Below, piece after piece: positions 16,925 through 24,834 of a stretch of 34,294 bases of DNA. Both the position numbers and the translations under genes were made by a program. The stretch comes from Pseudomonadota bacterium (GTDB lineage Bacteria; Pseudomonadota; Alphaproteobacteria; Rhizobiales; Beijerinckiaceae): the NCBI GenBank assembly GCA_023386155.1, contig JAEWKH010000059.1:1-34294 (forward strand). The letters run 5' to 3'. Under the pieces are notes generated by a model, which made no database searches, was not told the DNA's origin, and worked only from the letters and a program-made list of their open reading frames with translations. The first letter of the stretch is position 1. Each line of letters starts with the position of its first letter.

Positions 16925-17230
16925 GATGGGCTCCTCTCAGAGACCATCGGGAAACACATGCCTCTCACGCATGGTTGCATGTCGGGGCATCAAGGATGAA
17001 ATCGCCTGCCGGCATGGCACCCTGCTGCATGGGAGACCACCGGGCATAGCCATGGGCCGCGGGAACAAACCACTGGCGAGGGGCCGCACCCGGCCTCATA
17101 ATCGATGGGTTGCGACCGCTACGGGTCGAGGGCTCCCGATGATCGCCTTGCCTTCCGTCTTGCCGCACCCGCTCCCTGCCCTCGCCTTTCCAGCCGGTTC
17201 CCGGCGGGATCCGCTGAAGCGCATCCGGCC
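16925..17230. other. divergent intergenic region (ThDP enzyme / nucleotide cyclase)
   Basis: About 306 bases between divergently transcribed genes. It must contain both promoters, but I could not pick out convincing -35/-10 pairs. An open frame on the plus strand extends the cyclase N-terminally to 17105, but its sequence (Arg/Pro-rich, no leader) does not look coding. Confidence 0.55.
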
Positions 17231-18976
17231 ATGACCAGGCGTCGTCTTCGGCTCACCGGCCTTTTTCAGAAGTACTTTCTCGTGCTGTTCCTGGCCGTGG
17301 TCATTCCGCTCGCGACGAACGGCGTCAGCGAGGCCTGGTTCGGCTACCGCGATCAACGGGCGACGCTCGATCAGATGCTGGACGTCGAGGCGAGGTCCGC
17401 AGCCGCCAAGATCCAGGGCTTCCTCGACGGGATCACCAGTCAGCTCGGCTGGCTGGTTCAGCTTCCCTGGACCGATGAGCCGGACGAACGGCGCCGGATC
17501 GACGCCCTTCGCCTGCTGCGGCAGGTCCCCGCCATCGTCAGCCTCACCCTGGTCGACGGCGCCGGGCGCGAACGGGTGTATGTCTCGCGCATCGGGTTGA
17601 ACCGGACCGAGAGCCGTGTGGACCGCTCGGCCAACGAGGCCGTGGCCGGAGCCCGCTCCGGGCAGCTCTGGTATGGCGAGGTCCGCCACTATCGCGATTC
17701 CGAGCCCTATCTCACCATGGCGATCGCCGGCAATCGGCCATCCGTCGGCGTGGTCGTCGCCGAAGTGAACCTGAAACTGATCTGGGATGTGATCTCAGCC
17801 ATCGAGGTCGGGGAGACGGGCTACGCGTTCGTGCTGGACGGTCCGGGCCGGCTCGTCGCCCATCCGGATATCAGCCTCGTCCTGCGAGGGGCGGACGAGG
17901 CCACGCTTGCTCCGTTCCGGGCCATCCGGGATGCGGTCAGGCACGCCGGGTCGGATGTCGCCACGAGCCGGGACGGACAGGGGAAGGCGGTTGCGGCGGC
18001 GGCGGCGCCGATCGCGGGCCCGGACTGGACGGTCATCGTCGAGCAGCCCCTTTCCGAGGCCTTTCGCTCCATTTATGCCGCCCTGTGGCGGACGGGAGGC
18101 CTGCTGCTCGCCGGTGCCGCCTTCGCGGGCCTGTTGGCCTATGTCCTGGCCAGCCGGATGACCGAGCCGATCCGGCGGCTCGAAGAGGGGACCGAGCGCA
18201 TCGGTGCCGGACATTTCGAGCACCGGATCCATATCGCAACAGGCGATGAGCTCCAGCGGCTGGCCGACAGCTTCAACACCATGGCGACCGAGCTCGCCGT
18301 CTCGCAGGAGCGCCAGGAACGGATCGCCAAGCTCAAACGGTTCCTCGCTCCGCAGGTCGCCGAGCTGGTCGACCGCAAGGGCGACGACGGCGTGCTGGAG
18401 GGACGCCGCACCGAGGTGGTGGTGGTCTTCTGCGATCTGCGCGGGTTCACGCCGTTCTCGGCAAAGGCCACGCCCGATGAAGTGATGACCGTGCTGTCGG
18501 AATATTACGATGCCCTTGGCCGGATCATCACGCAATATGCCGCAACGCTGACGAGCTTCTCCGGAGACGGCCTGATGGTGCTCCTGAACGCTCCCGTTCC
18601 GATCGCGGAGCCGGCCCTCCGGGCGGTCGACATGGCGATGGCGATGCAGAGGAGCGTGCAGGACCTCATCGTCGGCTGGCGAGAGCGGGGTCACGGGATC
18701 GGGTTCGGGCTGGGCCTTGCCATGGGCCCCGCCACGGTCGGGCGGATCGGGTATGAAAGCCGGTTCGACTACACGGCCATCGGCAGCGTCGTAAACCTCG
18801 CCGCCCGTTTGTGCGCCTCCGCGGCGAACGGGGAGATCCTGGCCGATGCCACCATCGCCGAGGCCGTGAGCGGCAGGCGCGCCATGGTCAAACTGGGGAT
18901 GCACCCCATCAAGGGCTACTCCGAGAACTTGCCCGTATACGGAATCCCCTTCGAAGGGGAACCGCGCGAGGCTTGA
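17231..18976 (+). CDS. membrane-bound class III adenylate/guanylate cyclase with a Cache-like sensor domain and HAMP
   Basis: 581 residues. A first membrane segment (about 13-32) is followed by a periplasmic sensor of roughly 250 residues with dCache-like features (GYAFVLDGPGRLVAHPD at 198-213). A second membrane segment (284-308), a HAMP domain (SRMTEPIRRLEEG, to about 360) and a class III cyclase domain (395-560) follow. Metal-binding aspartates are Asp402 in FCDLRGFT and Asp446 in FSGDGLM; the Asn and Arg of VVNLAARL complete the active site. The purine-specifying Lys, normally four residues before the second metal Asp, is Ser442. Thr stands in the DYTAIG position. It probably makes cAMP in response to a periplasmic signal. 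ATG at 17231 puts the first membrane helix at the usual place. No cognate effector gene is adjacent. Confidence 0.9.
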   Translation: MTRRRLRLTGLFQKYFLVLFLAVVIPLATNGVSEAWFGYRDQRATLDQMLDVEARSAAAKIQGFLDGITSQLGWLVQLPWTDEPDERRRIDALRLLRQVPAIVSLTLVDGAGRERVYVSRIGLNRTESRVDRSANEAVAGARSGQLWYGEVRHYRDSEPYLTMAIAGNRPSVGVVVAEVNLKLIWDVISAIEVGETGYAFVLDGPGRLVAHPDISLVLRGADEATLAPFRAIRDAVRHAGSDVATSRDGQGKAVAAAAAPIAGPDWTVIVEQPLSEAFRSIYAALWRTGGLLLAGAAFAGLLAYVLASRMTEPIRRLEEGTERIGAGHFEHRIHIATGDELQRLADSFNTMATELAVSQERQERIAKLKRFLAPQVAELVDRKGDDGVLEGRRTEVVVVFCDLRGFTPFSAKATPDEVMTVLSEYYDALGRIITQYAATLTSFSGDGLMVLLNAPVPIAEPALRAVDMAMAMQRSVQDLIVGWRERGHGIGFGLGLAMGPATVGRIGYESRFDYTAIGSVVNLAARLCASAANGEILADATIAEAVSGRRAMVKLGMHPIKGYSENLPVYGIPFEGEPREA

Positions 18977-19161
18977 GCCGATCCTCTGAGCGTCGCGCCA
19001 GAATAGGCGAATATTCCCTCGGTTTCGGGACGCAAGCATTGCCGCTATCATGCCATGGGGCTGACGGTTCATACAGGCGCATCGGGGTGCCATGCGATGA
19101 TTGTCGGAAGCAAAGCCCTCTTCAGGTTTCAGGCCCTCTGGCGTTCGCGGACGCTAATTCC

Positions 19162-20142
19162 ATGAGGCGGCGCGACTTCATAACAGCGGTCGGCGGCGCG
19201 GCGGCGTTGGCGCTCCCCGTGCGCGCCCAGCCGCTGACGGTGCCATTGATCGGTTATATCGGACCCGAGTCCCCCGGACCCTTCGCCAGCCGGCTCAAGG
19301 CCTTCCGCGAAGGCCTGGGCGAGACCGGGTTTTCCGAGAGCCGCAATGTCGCGATCGAGTATCGCTGGGCGCAGGGCCAGTACAATCGGCTGCCCGCGCT
19401 CGCGGCCGATCTGGTCAGCCGTCAGCCTGCCGTCATCGTCGCGTCCGGCGGCGCCCCGGCGGCGCTTGCGGCCAAATCGGCAACCGGCACGATAACAATC
19501 GTCTTCGAGATGGGCGGCGACCCTGTCGCGCTCGGAGTCGTGGACAGCCTGTCACGGCCGGGGGGCAACCTCACGGGCGTATCGAGCCTGAGCGTGGAAG
19601 TCTCGCGCAAGCGGCTGGAATGCATGCGCGAACTGCTGCCGGACGCGACCGCATTCGCCGTCGCCGTCAACCCCACCAGCCCGACCGCCGATTCCCAGTT
19701 GAGGAATCTCCATGCGGCGGCGAACGCCCTCGGGGTGCAGCTTCATGTTCTGAACATCAGCGACGAACGAGAGTTCGAGGCCATGTTCGCAACCGTCTCC
19801 GGGCTCAAGACAGGCGGGCTCGTGTTCACCTCCGATCCCTATTTCGCGTTCCGCAGCCAGAGGCTTGCCACGCTGGCGACTCGTTACGGCGTGCCTGCCA
19901 TCACGCAATCGCGCGATTTCCCGGATGCGGGCGGCCTGATGAGCTATGGGGGCGACTTCATGCAGTCGCACCGCCGCGCCGGCATCTATACGGGACGAAT
20001 CCTCAACGGCGAGAAGCCTGCCGACCTTCCGGTCCAGCTGGTCACGAAAGTGGAAATGTTCGTGAACCTGAAAGCCGCCGGCTCCCTGGGCGTTACGGTG
20101 CCGTCCTCGCTGATCAGCAGCGCCGATGTGGTGATCGAGTGA
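19162..20142 (+). CDS. ABC transporter substrate-binding protein (ABC_sub_bind family), Tat-exported
   Basis: 326 residues. The N-terminus MRRRDFITAVGGAAALALP with cleavage near VRAQ is the classical twin-arginine leader of the many rhizobial proteins of this family. The body has IGYIGPESPGPFASRL, GYNRLPALAADLV-like and VVDSLSRPGGNLTGVSS segments, and ends with KAAGSLGVTVPSSLISSADVVIE, the standard C-terminus. Such proteins are usually orphan, with many paralogues per genome and unknown ligands; no permease or ATPase gene is adjacent here. ATG at 19162 is chosen because the leader begins there, although the frame is open from 18811 inside the cyclase gene. It lies 185 bases downstream of the cyclase gene, so it may be separately transcribed. 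Confidence 0.92.
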   Translation: MRRRDFITAVGGAAALALPVRAQPLTVPLIGYIGPESPGPFASRLKAFREGLGETGFSESRNVAIEYRWAQGQYNRLPALAADLVSRQPAVIVASGGAPAALAAKSATGTITIVFEMGGDPVALGVVDSLSRPGGNLTGVSSLSVEVSRKRLECMRELLPDATAFAVAVNPTSPTADSQLRNLHAAANALGVQLHVLNISDEREFEAMFATVSGLKTGGLVFTSDPYFAFRSQRLATLATRYGVPAITQSRDFPDAGGLMSYGGDFMQSHRRAGIYTGRILNGEKPADLPVQLVTKVEMFVNLKAAGSLGVTVPSSLISSADVVIE

Positions 20143-20172
20143 AAACCTGGCAGAAAGCCGGGTCCGGCACTA

Positions 20173-20220
20173 GCGCATCGTGCGAAAAAGTGGACCCGGT
20201 TTTTCGCAAAAGCGATGCGC
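20173..20220. repeat. palindromic repeat element, copy 1
   Basis: GCGCATCG (20173-20180) pairs with CGATGCGC (20213-20220), and inside it TGCGAAAAA (20181-20189) pairs with TTTTTCGCA (20200-20208). The core contains GTGGACCC, shared with the next palindrome. It resembles the short palindromic elements dispersed in Rhizobiales genomes. Confidence 0.8.
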
Positions 20221-20233
20221 CAGCTGAGGGAAG

Positions 20234-20283
20234 AAGCATCGGATCCGATCCCAAAAGTGGGTCCACTTTTGGGTCCGATGCTT
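20234..20283. repeat. palindromic repeat element, copy 2
   Basis: Outer arms AAGCATCGGA (20234-20243) and TCCGATGCTT (20274-20283) flank an inner perfect palindrome, CCAAAAGTGG (20251-20260) with CCACTTTTGG (20263-20272). A degenerate third element (GCGCATCG at 20287, GCGATGC at 20307-20313) follows. The array lies between convergent genes and may also terminate transcription in both directions. Confidence 0.8.
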
Positions 20284-20373
20284 TAAGCGCATCGGTCCGA
20301 GCTTACGCGATGCCCAGGCGGGTCGGCCTCCACGCCGCTGCTGTCCATGTCCTGTCCGCCCCCGGTGGTCGCG

Positions 20374-20946
20374 TCAGCGCAACGTGTAGAGATATGCCGC
20401 GACGTGCCTCGCCTCGGCCTGGGAGATGCCCGTGACGGGCATGGCCGTCTTGGGGGCGATGGAGTGGGGATTCTCGATCCATTGGATGAGCGTTTCCGGC
20501 GCATTGGCGGCGACCCCGCCGATATAGACCCGGGCGGCAAATCCCTGGAGGCTCGGCCCGACGCGGCCCTGGGCGCCGGGAACACCGGGGATGATATGGC
20601 AGCCGGCACAGCCATAGCGCTGCGCAAGACGACGCCCCAGGTCAGGATCGCCCATGGTGAGCGTAACGGCGCGGTGGCGGGCATCCCGGTCGAGCTTCAC
20701 CCGGTATCCTGCATAGATGCCGGCTCCGGTCAGCAGAACCAGGGCGAGAGCGATCCAGACCGAGCGCGGACGGAAGCGAAGCGGCGCCGGAACGCGGACG
20801 CTCCGCAGGTGAGCTTCAGGATTGAACGGGCGGCGTTGCCCCCGATCCGAGCCCGGCCCGGGGCCGTCCCGTCCGAAGCCAAGCACGAACCTTGCCACGC
20901 CCATGACCCGAATAGCCGCCGGCAGCATGGTCCTAGCGCGCCGCAT
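20374..20946 (-). CDS. membrane-anchored c-type cytochrome at the end of the oxidase operon
   Basis: 190 residues. A basic N-terminal region of about 60 residues precedes one membrane segment (SVWIALALVLLTGAGIYAGY, 62-81), and then a periplasmic class I cytochrome domain with CAGCH (113-117) and a probable axial Met in TAMPVTG. ATG at 20946 overlaps the ctaG stop by 14 bases; internal ATGs (residues 7 and 15) are alternative starts. The anchored cytochrome probably relays electrons between the PQQ dehydrogenase side and the fused cytochrome of oxidase subunit II. It is the last gene of the operon and is followed by palindromic repeats. Confidence 0.88.
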   Translation of the reverse strand: MRRARTMLPAAIRVMGVARFVLGFGRDGPGPGSDRGQRRPFNPEAHLRSVRVPAPLRFRPRSVWIALALVLLTGAGIYAGYRVKLDRDARHRAVTLTMGDPDLGRRLAQRYGCAGCHIIPGVPGAQGRVGPSLQGFAARVYIGGVAANAPETLIQWIENPHSIAPKTAMPVTGISQAEARHVAAYLYTLR

Positions 20947-21838
20947 GAGCGTACTTTCCCCGATATGGCCTGGGTCCCGACCGGGCGATCCACAGGCCGG
21001 CCAGGATCAGGGCCGCTCCGGCATAGACCATCCCGGCCGGGATCCACATGAACAGGCCGGCCAGTTGCTGATCCTCGAGCGGCGTGAGGCCCCATTCGGC
21101 AGCCTGGGAGGTCTGTAGCGGATAGATGGGCTTTCGAAAGAACGCGAGCAGGATGCCGAGGAAGCCTGTCTGGAGCGATGTCACGAACAGGTAGAACACC
21201 GACGCGCCATAGGTGCGCTCCCGTCCCGTCAGGAGCGCCCGCCAGAACAGAAGGGCCGTCACGAAGAAACTGAGATGCTGGAGCCAATGGATCCAGGGAT
21301 CCTCGAGGGCCGCTTCGTAGAATTTGGGAGCGTGCCAGATCCAGAGCGCCGCCGCATGAAGCACGGTGGCCGTCAGGGGATTGGTGAGCCGAATCCATGT
21401 TCCTGCAACGAAAGGCGATTGCCCCCACCCGCCGATGCGGCGGCGGACAGGCCCTGGGAACGCCCAGAGCATGGCCACCGGGCGGCCGACGACAAGAAGC
21501 GGCGCCGCGGCGGTCATGAGGATCTCGTGCTCGATCATGTGAGCGACGAACAGCCGCTCCCCCAGCCAGTGGAGCGGCGCGACAAGCGCAAGGACGAGCA
21601 GCAGCCAGCCCGAGGCGAAGCAAAGGGCCTGCCACAGCCTGATGCCTCGTCCAATGCCGGCCCGACTCCAGAGGCGCACCGTGCCGATCATATAAAGGGA
21701 ACCTGAAACCGCGAGAGGAACGGTGACCCACGGATTCCAGGTCCAGGTGGTGCCGGTGTCGGTCCAATGCACATGGCCTGAATGGGCCTGCGCCTCGCCG
21801 GCCAGCAGAAGCAGCAACAGGATCGAAGCGGCTCTCAT
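20933..21838 (-). CDS. ctaG: CtaG-type (caa3) cytochrome c oxidase assembly factor
   Basis: 301 residues with a signal-like first segment ending in GEAQAHSGH and about seven membrane helices. Family features include HWLGERLFVAHMIEHEILM, a histidine-rich stretch between membrane helices, and LWIWHAPKFYEAAL. This is the caa3_CtaG family (multi-helix), distinct from the Cox11 proteins sometimes also called CtaG. It assists copper-centre assembly or insertion of the oxidase. ATG at 21838 overlaps the stop of the preceding small membrane protein gene by four bases; a GTG at 21847 is less likely. Its place inside the operon supports a role dedicated to this oxidase. Confidence 0.92.
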   Translation of the reverse strand: MRAASILLLLLLAGEAQAHSGHVHWTDTGTTWTWNPWVTVPLAVSGSLYMIGTVRLWSRAGIGRGIRLWQALCFASGWLLLVLALVAPLHWLGERLFVAHMIEHEILMTAAAPLLVVGRPVAMLWAFPGPVRRRIGGWGQSPFVAGTWIRLTNPLTATVLHAAALWIWHAPKFYEAALEDPWIHWLQHLSFFVTALLFWRALLTGRERTYGASVFYLFVTSLQTGFLGILLAFFRKPIYPLQTSQAAEWGLTPLEDQQLAGLFMWIPAGMVYAGAALILAGLWIARSGPRPYRGKYAHAAR

Positions 21839-22185
21839 CGTTCGCACCCGTGGAAGACGGGGCCAGCCGCGCCGTGGAGCAGGATGACGATCGTGAACAG
21901 AAGCGCGATGGCGATTCCCATGAGAGCCAGGAACCGGTGCGGCCGCCCAGCCCGGGTCGAGTCGGGCAACGGCGTCGGCGCCGCGCTTGCATAGGCGCGC
22001 CAGGAAAAGAACCCGCCGAGCAGGCTGATCGCCGCCATGGCCAGCGCGAAGATGGGGATGAGCGGCATCGGATGGGCGCAGACCCAGGGGACGGCCGCGT
22101 AGTTGAACTGCGTGCTGGTCAGCCAGGCTAGCGGCCCGGCATAGATGCCGGCGGATGGCAGGCCACGTGTGATCAATCCTGCCAT
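21835..22185 (-). CDS. small membrane protein of the alternative oxidase (CoxP-like)
   Basis: 116 residues with about three hydrophobic segments: a short one near residues 12-25, LIPIFALAMAAISLLGGFFSW, and FLALMGIAIALLFTIVILLHG. It begins four bases after the subunit III gene stops and overlaps ctaG by four bases, so it belongs to the oxidase operon. By position it corresponds to CoxP of the Bradyrhizobium coxMNOP cluster, but I cannot confirm homology by eye. A structural or assembly subunit is the most likely role. The Cys and His residues (VCAHP, FHGCER) might bind a metal; that is speculative. Confidence 0.8.
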   Translation of the reverse strand: MAGLITRGLPSAGIYAGPLAWLTSTQFNYAAVPWVCAHPMPLIPIFALAMAAISLLGGFFSWRAYASAAPTPLPDSTRAGRPHRFLALMGIAIALLFTIVILLHGAAGPVFHGCER

Positions 22186-22189
22186 GGCC

Positions 22190-22825
22190 TCACCACCATC
22201 TCGGGAACCAGTAGAGAATGACGTAGATCGGCGGCCACGTGGCGATGACGAAGTACCAGTAGAACGCGTTGTCGCTCACGTCCGAGAAGCGCTTGCCATG
22301 CCCGTGCCGGGTGAACATCAGCACCGTGAGAACGATGGTGTCGCCCAGATCCGTGAGAAGATGAAGCGTATGCAGGCCGAGAAGAAGCCATACCACGGAC
22401 CCGTAGGCATTCTGGTCCCAACGCACGTGAAGCGTGCCGAACTCGAATACGCGGATGACCAGCAGGACGATGCCGACCAGGCTCATGATCACGAGATTGC
22501 GCCGGGTCCGCGAAAGGTCCTCGCGCTCTCCGTCCCGCTTCGCACGCTGGTTGGGCCAGATGCTGACGAGCAGGACGAGAGTGAAGAGGCTCGCCCAGAG
22601 AAGCTCGGGCGGCGGCGCGCTCAGCGGCCAGTTGCCGTTGATGAAGACGAGATAGAAATACATGCCCACGGCAAGGACGAAGCCCATGCCTTCGGCGGCG
22701 GCGAAACCCACCGTTCCCCACCAGATCGGGCTGCGCGAGCCGTACGCATAGCCCGGCATGTGTCTGGCGCTCAGCACGATCCGGTGCGGCAGCAGGGTGT
22801 TGCTGGAGCGAGCATCCGGGGTCAT
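22190..22825 (-). CDS. coxO: cytochrome c oxidase subunit III-like protein (CoxO-like)
   Basis: 211 residues with five predicted membrane segments, the short form of subunit III. Family features include WWGTVGFAAAEGMGFVLAVGMYFY, LLLGLHTLHLLTDLGD and the C-terminal YWYFVIATWPPIYVILYW. ATG at 22825 has GGAGGA upstream and overlaps the subunit I stop by four bases (ATGA), settling the start over a longer frame. Subunit III stabilises subunit I and its D-channel proton supply in standard enzymes. Here subunit I lacks the usual D-channel entrance residue, which makes the role of this protein worth attention. Order and length fit the CoxMNOP arrangement. Confidence 0.92.
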   Translation of the reverse strand: MTPDARSSNTLLPHRIVLSARHMPGYAYGSRSPIWWGTVGFAAAEGMGFVLAVGMYFYLVFINGNWPLSAPPPELLWASLFTLVLLVSIWPNQRAKRDGEREDLSRTRRNLVIMSLVGIVLLVIRVFEFGTLHVRWDQNAYGSVVWLLLGLHTLHLLTDLGDTIVLTVLMFTRHGHGKRFSDVSDNAFYWYFVIATWPPIYVILYWFPRWW

Positions 22826-24834
22826 TTCTCGTCCTCCATGCTCGGCTTCGGCCAGAACCACCCGATGAGGGTCACCGCAAGCGGAACGCTGCCCCACACC
22901 AGTGCCCAGGGGGTGAACATGGAGCCCACGAACAGGATGGTGGCGGCGATCGCCGTCATGAAGGGCCAGATCGAAGGCTCAGGGGAGGTTTCCCTCAGAT
23001 CCGCCCGCCCATGCGTGATCGTGGAAACGATCTGCTCCCGGTTCTCGACGCTCAGTCCTGCGACAACGGGAAGGCTGTTGCGGTTGGCCCACAGGGGCTC
23101 GCGGTTCGTCACGACGGGGATGCGGTCGAAGTTCTGCGGCATCGGCGGGGAGGCCGCCGCCCATTCGAGCGTGCCGGCATCCCACGGGTTAGGACCAGAC
23201 GCAGGACCGCGACGGGCGCTGGAGACGATGTTGTAGAGGAAGAGGACGAAGCTCGCGAAGAACAGGGCCGCTCCGACGGACGTGAGAAGGTTCAGGGTCC
23301 CCCAGCCCATCTCCGGCAGGTAGGTATAGACCCGGCGCGGCATGCCCATCAGGCCCGTGATGTGCATGGGGAAGAAGGTGGCGTTGAAGCCGACGAAGGC
23401 GAGCCCGAAATGCCACCTGCCCAGCCGCTCGCTCATCATGCGCCCGGTGAATTTCGGGAACCAGTAATACACCGCAGCCATCAGCGGAAAGACGTTGCCG
23501 CCGATGAGCACGTAGTGAAAATGCGCGACCACGAAGAAGGTGTCGTGAACCTGCGTGTCGAGCGGAACGGAGGCCAGCATGATTCCCGACAGGCCGCCGG
23601 CCACGAAGATGAAGAAGAAGCCGAAGATGAAGAGGAGCGGCGTGCGGAACACCGGCCGGCCGTCCCACAGGGTCGCGATCCAGCAGAAGATCTGAATGCC
23701 GTTCGGGATGGCGATCAGCATGCTGGATGCGGTGAAGAAGCTGGCGCCGAGTTGCGGCAGGCCGGTGGTGAACATGTGGTGCACCCACAGGCCGAAGGAC
23801 AGGAACCCGACCGCGATGAGCGACAGCACGAGGGCGATGTAGCCGAAGACCTGGCGGCGGGCGAAGGTGACCACGATGGCCGAGACCCACCCCGTGGCCG
23901 GCAGGAAAATGATGTAAACTTCCGGATGGCCGAAGAACCAGAACAGGTGCTGAAAGAGCAGTGCGTCTCCGCCCTCCGCCGGATTGTATAAATGCGTCCC
24001 CACGAGCCGGTCCATCATGAGCGTGGCGGAAGCAGTGACCACGGCCGGCAAGGCGAAGATGATGACGAAGGAATTGACGAGCTCCGCCCAGACGAAGAGG
24101 GGAATGCGATCCAGGGTCATGCCCGGCGCGCGGAGCTTGAAAACCGTCGTGATGATGGAGATCGCCACCGCGATGCCCGAAACCTCCGTGAAGGTGATCA
24201 TCTGCGCCCAGAAATCCGCCCGCTTGCCCGGAGAGAATTCCGGGCCCGAGAGCGGAACATAGGCGAACCACCCGACATCCGGACCGATGTTGAGCATGAA
24301 GGCGACCCAGATCATGAGGCCGCCGAAGAGATAGACGTAATAGGAAAAGGCGTTCAGGCGCGGGAAGGCGATGTTGCGGGTGCCCACCATGAGCGGCACG
24401 AGATAGACCGCGAAGGCTTCCCCGATCGGCACCCCGAAGAGGAACATCATCGTGGTGCCATGCATGGTGAAGAGCTGGTTGTAGAGATCCGGTCCGATCA
24501 GCCTGTTCTCGGGCAGGGCCAGCTGCATGCGCATGACGACAGCCGACAGACCGCCCAGGAACAGGAACATGATGGCCGTGGCGATGAAGCGACGGCCGAT
24601 AACCTTATGATCCACGGTGGACAATGCGCCGATGAGGCCCTTCTCCGTGCCCCAGGTCCTGGCCAGTCGAGCCGTCAGCTCCGGACCGTCCACCTGATCG
24701 TCGCGCAGTTCGTCCGGGCTCGGAGGCGCATCCGCTTCGCTCTCCACGCCGGGAAGACCGCCGCGCTCGCCCGTGGCGAGGCGTGAGCCTTCGGGAACGG
24801 CATCGAGATCGTGGGATGCTATCGCCCGGGTCAC
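22822..24834 (-). CDS. coxN: heme-copper oxidase subunit I (CoxN-like alternative cytochrome c oxidase)
   Basis: 670 residues, longer than the usual 530-550. An N-terminal hydrophilic region of about 65 residues precedes the catalytic core, and a C-terminal extension (NPWDAGTLEWAAASPPMPQNF, then two further membrane segments) is of the kind seen in caa3-type enzymes. Heme and copper ligands are all present: His125 (FTMHG), His303 and Tyr307 (GHPEVY), His352-353 (VHHMF), His438 and His440 (AHFHY). Glu305 is kept. Residues of the proton channels differ: Asn154 at the D-channel entrance (GTRNIAFPRLN), Val143, Asn378 and Gln381 (IPNGIQIF) where Lys is standard. It reduces oxygen to water. The start is GTG, overlapping the subunit II stop (GTGA). 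Confidence 0.95.
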   Translation of the reverse strand: MTRAIASHDLDAVPEGSRLATGERGGLPGVESEADAPPSPDELRDDQVDGPELTARLARTWGTEKGLIGALSTVDHKVIGRRFIATAIMFLFLGGLSAVVMRMQLALPENRLIGPDLYNQLFTMHGTTMMFLFGVPIGEAFAVYLVPLMVGTRNIAFPRLNAFSYYVYLFGGLMIWVAFMLNIGPDVGWFAYVPLSGPEFSPGKRADFWAQMITFTEVSGIAVAISIITTVFKLRAPGMTLDRIPLFVWAELVNSFVIIFALPAVVTASATLMMDRLVGTHLYNPAEGGDALLFQHLFWFFGHPEVYIIFLPATGWVSAIVVTFARRQVFGYIALVLSLIAVGFLSFGLWVHHMFTTGLPQLGASFFTASSMLIAIPNGIQIFCWIATLWDGRPVFRTPLLFIFGFFFIFVAGGLSGIMLASVPLDTQVHDTFFVVAHFHYVLIGGNVFPLMAAVYYWFPKFTGRMMSERLGRWHFGLAFVGFNATFFPMHITGLMGMPRRVYTYLPEMGWGTLNLLTSVGAALFFASFVLFLYNIVSSARRGPASGPNPWDAGTLEWAAASPPMPQNFDRIPVVTNREPLWANRNSLPVVAGLSVENREQIVSTITHGRADLRETSPEPSIWPFMTAIAATILFVGSMFTPWALVWGSVPLAVTLIGWFWPKPSMEDEK

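Noticed and set aside
20143..20373. Palindromes considered as insertion-sequence ends or an integron site
   Set aside because: No transposase or integrase gene lies nearby and each palindrome is self-complementary over under 50 bases.
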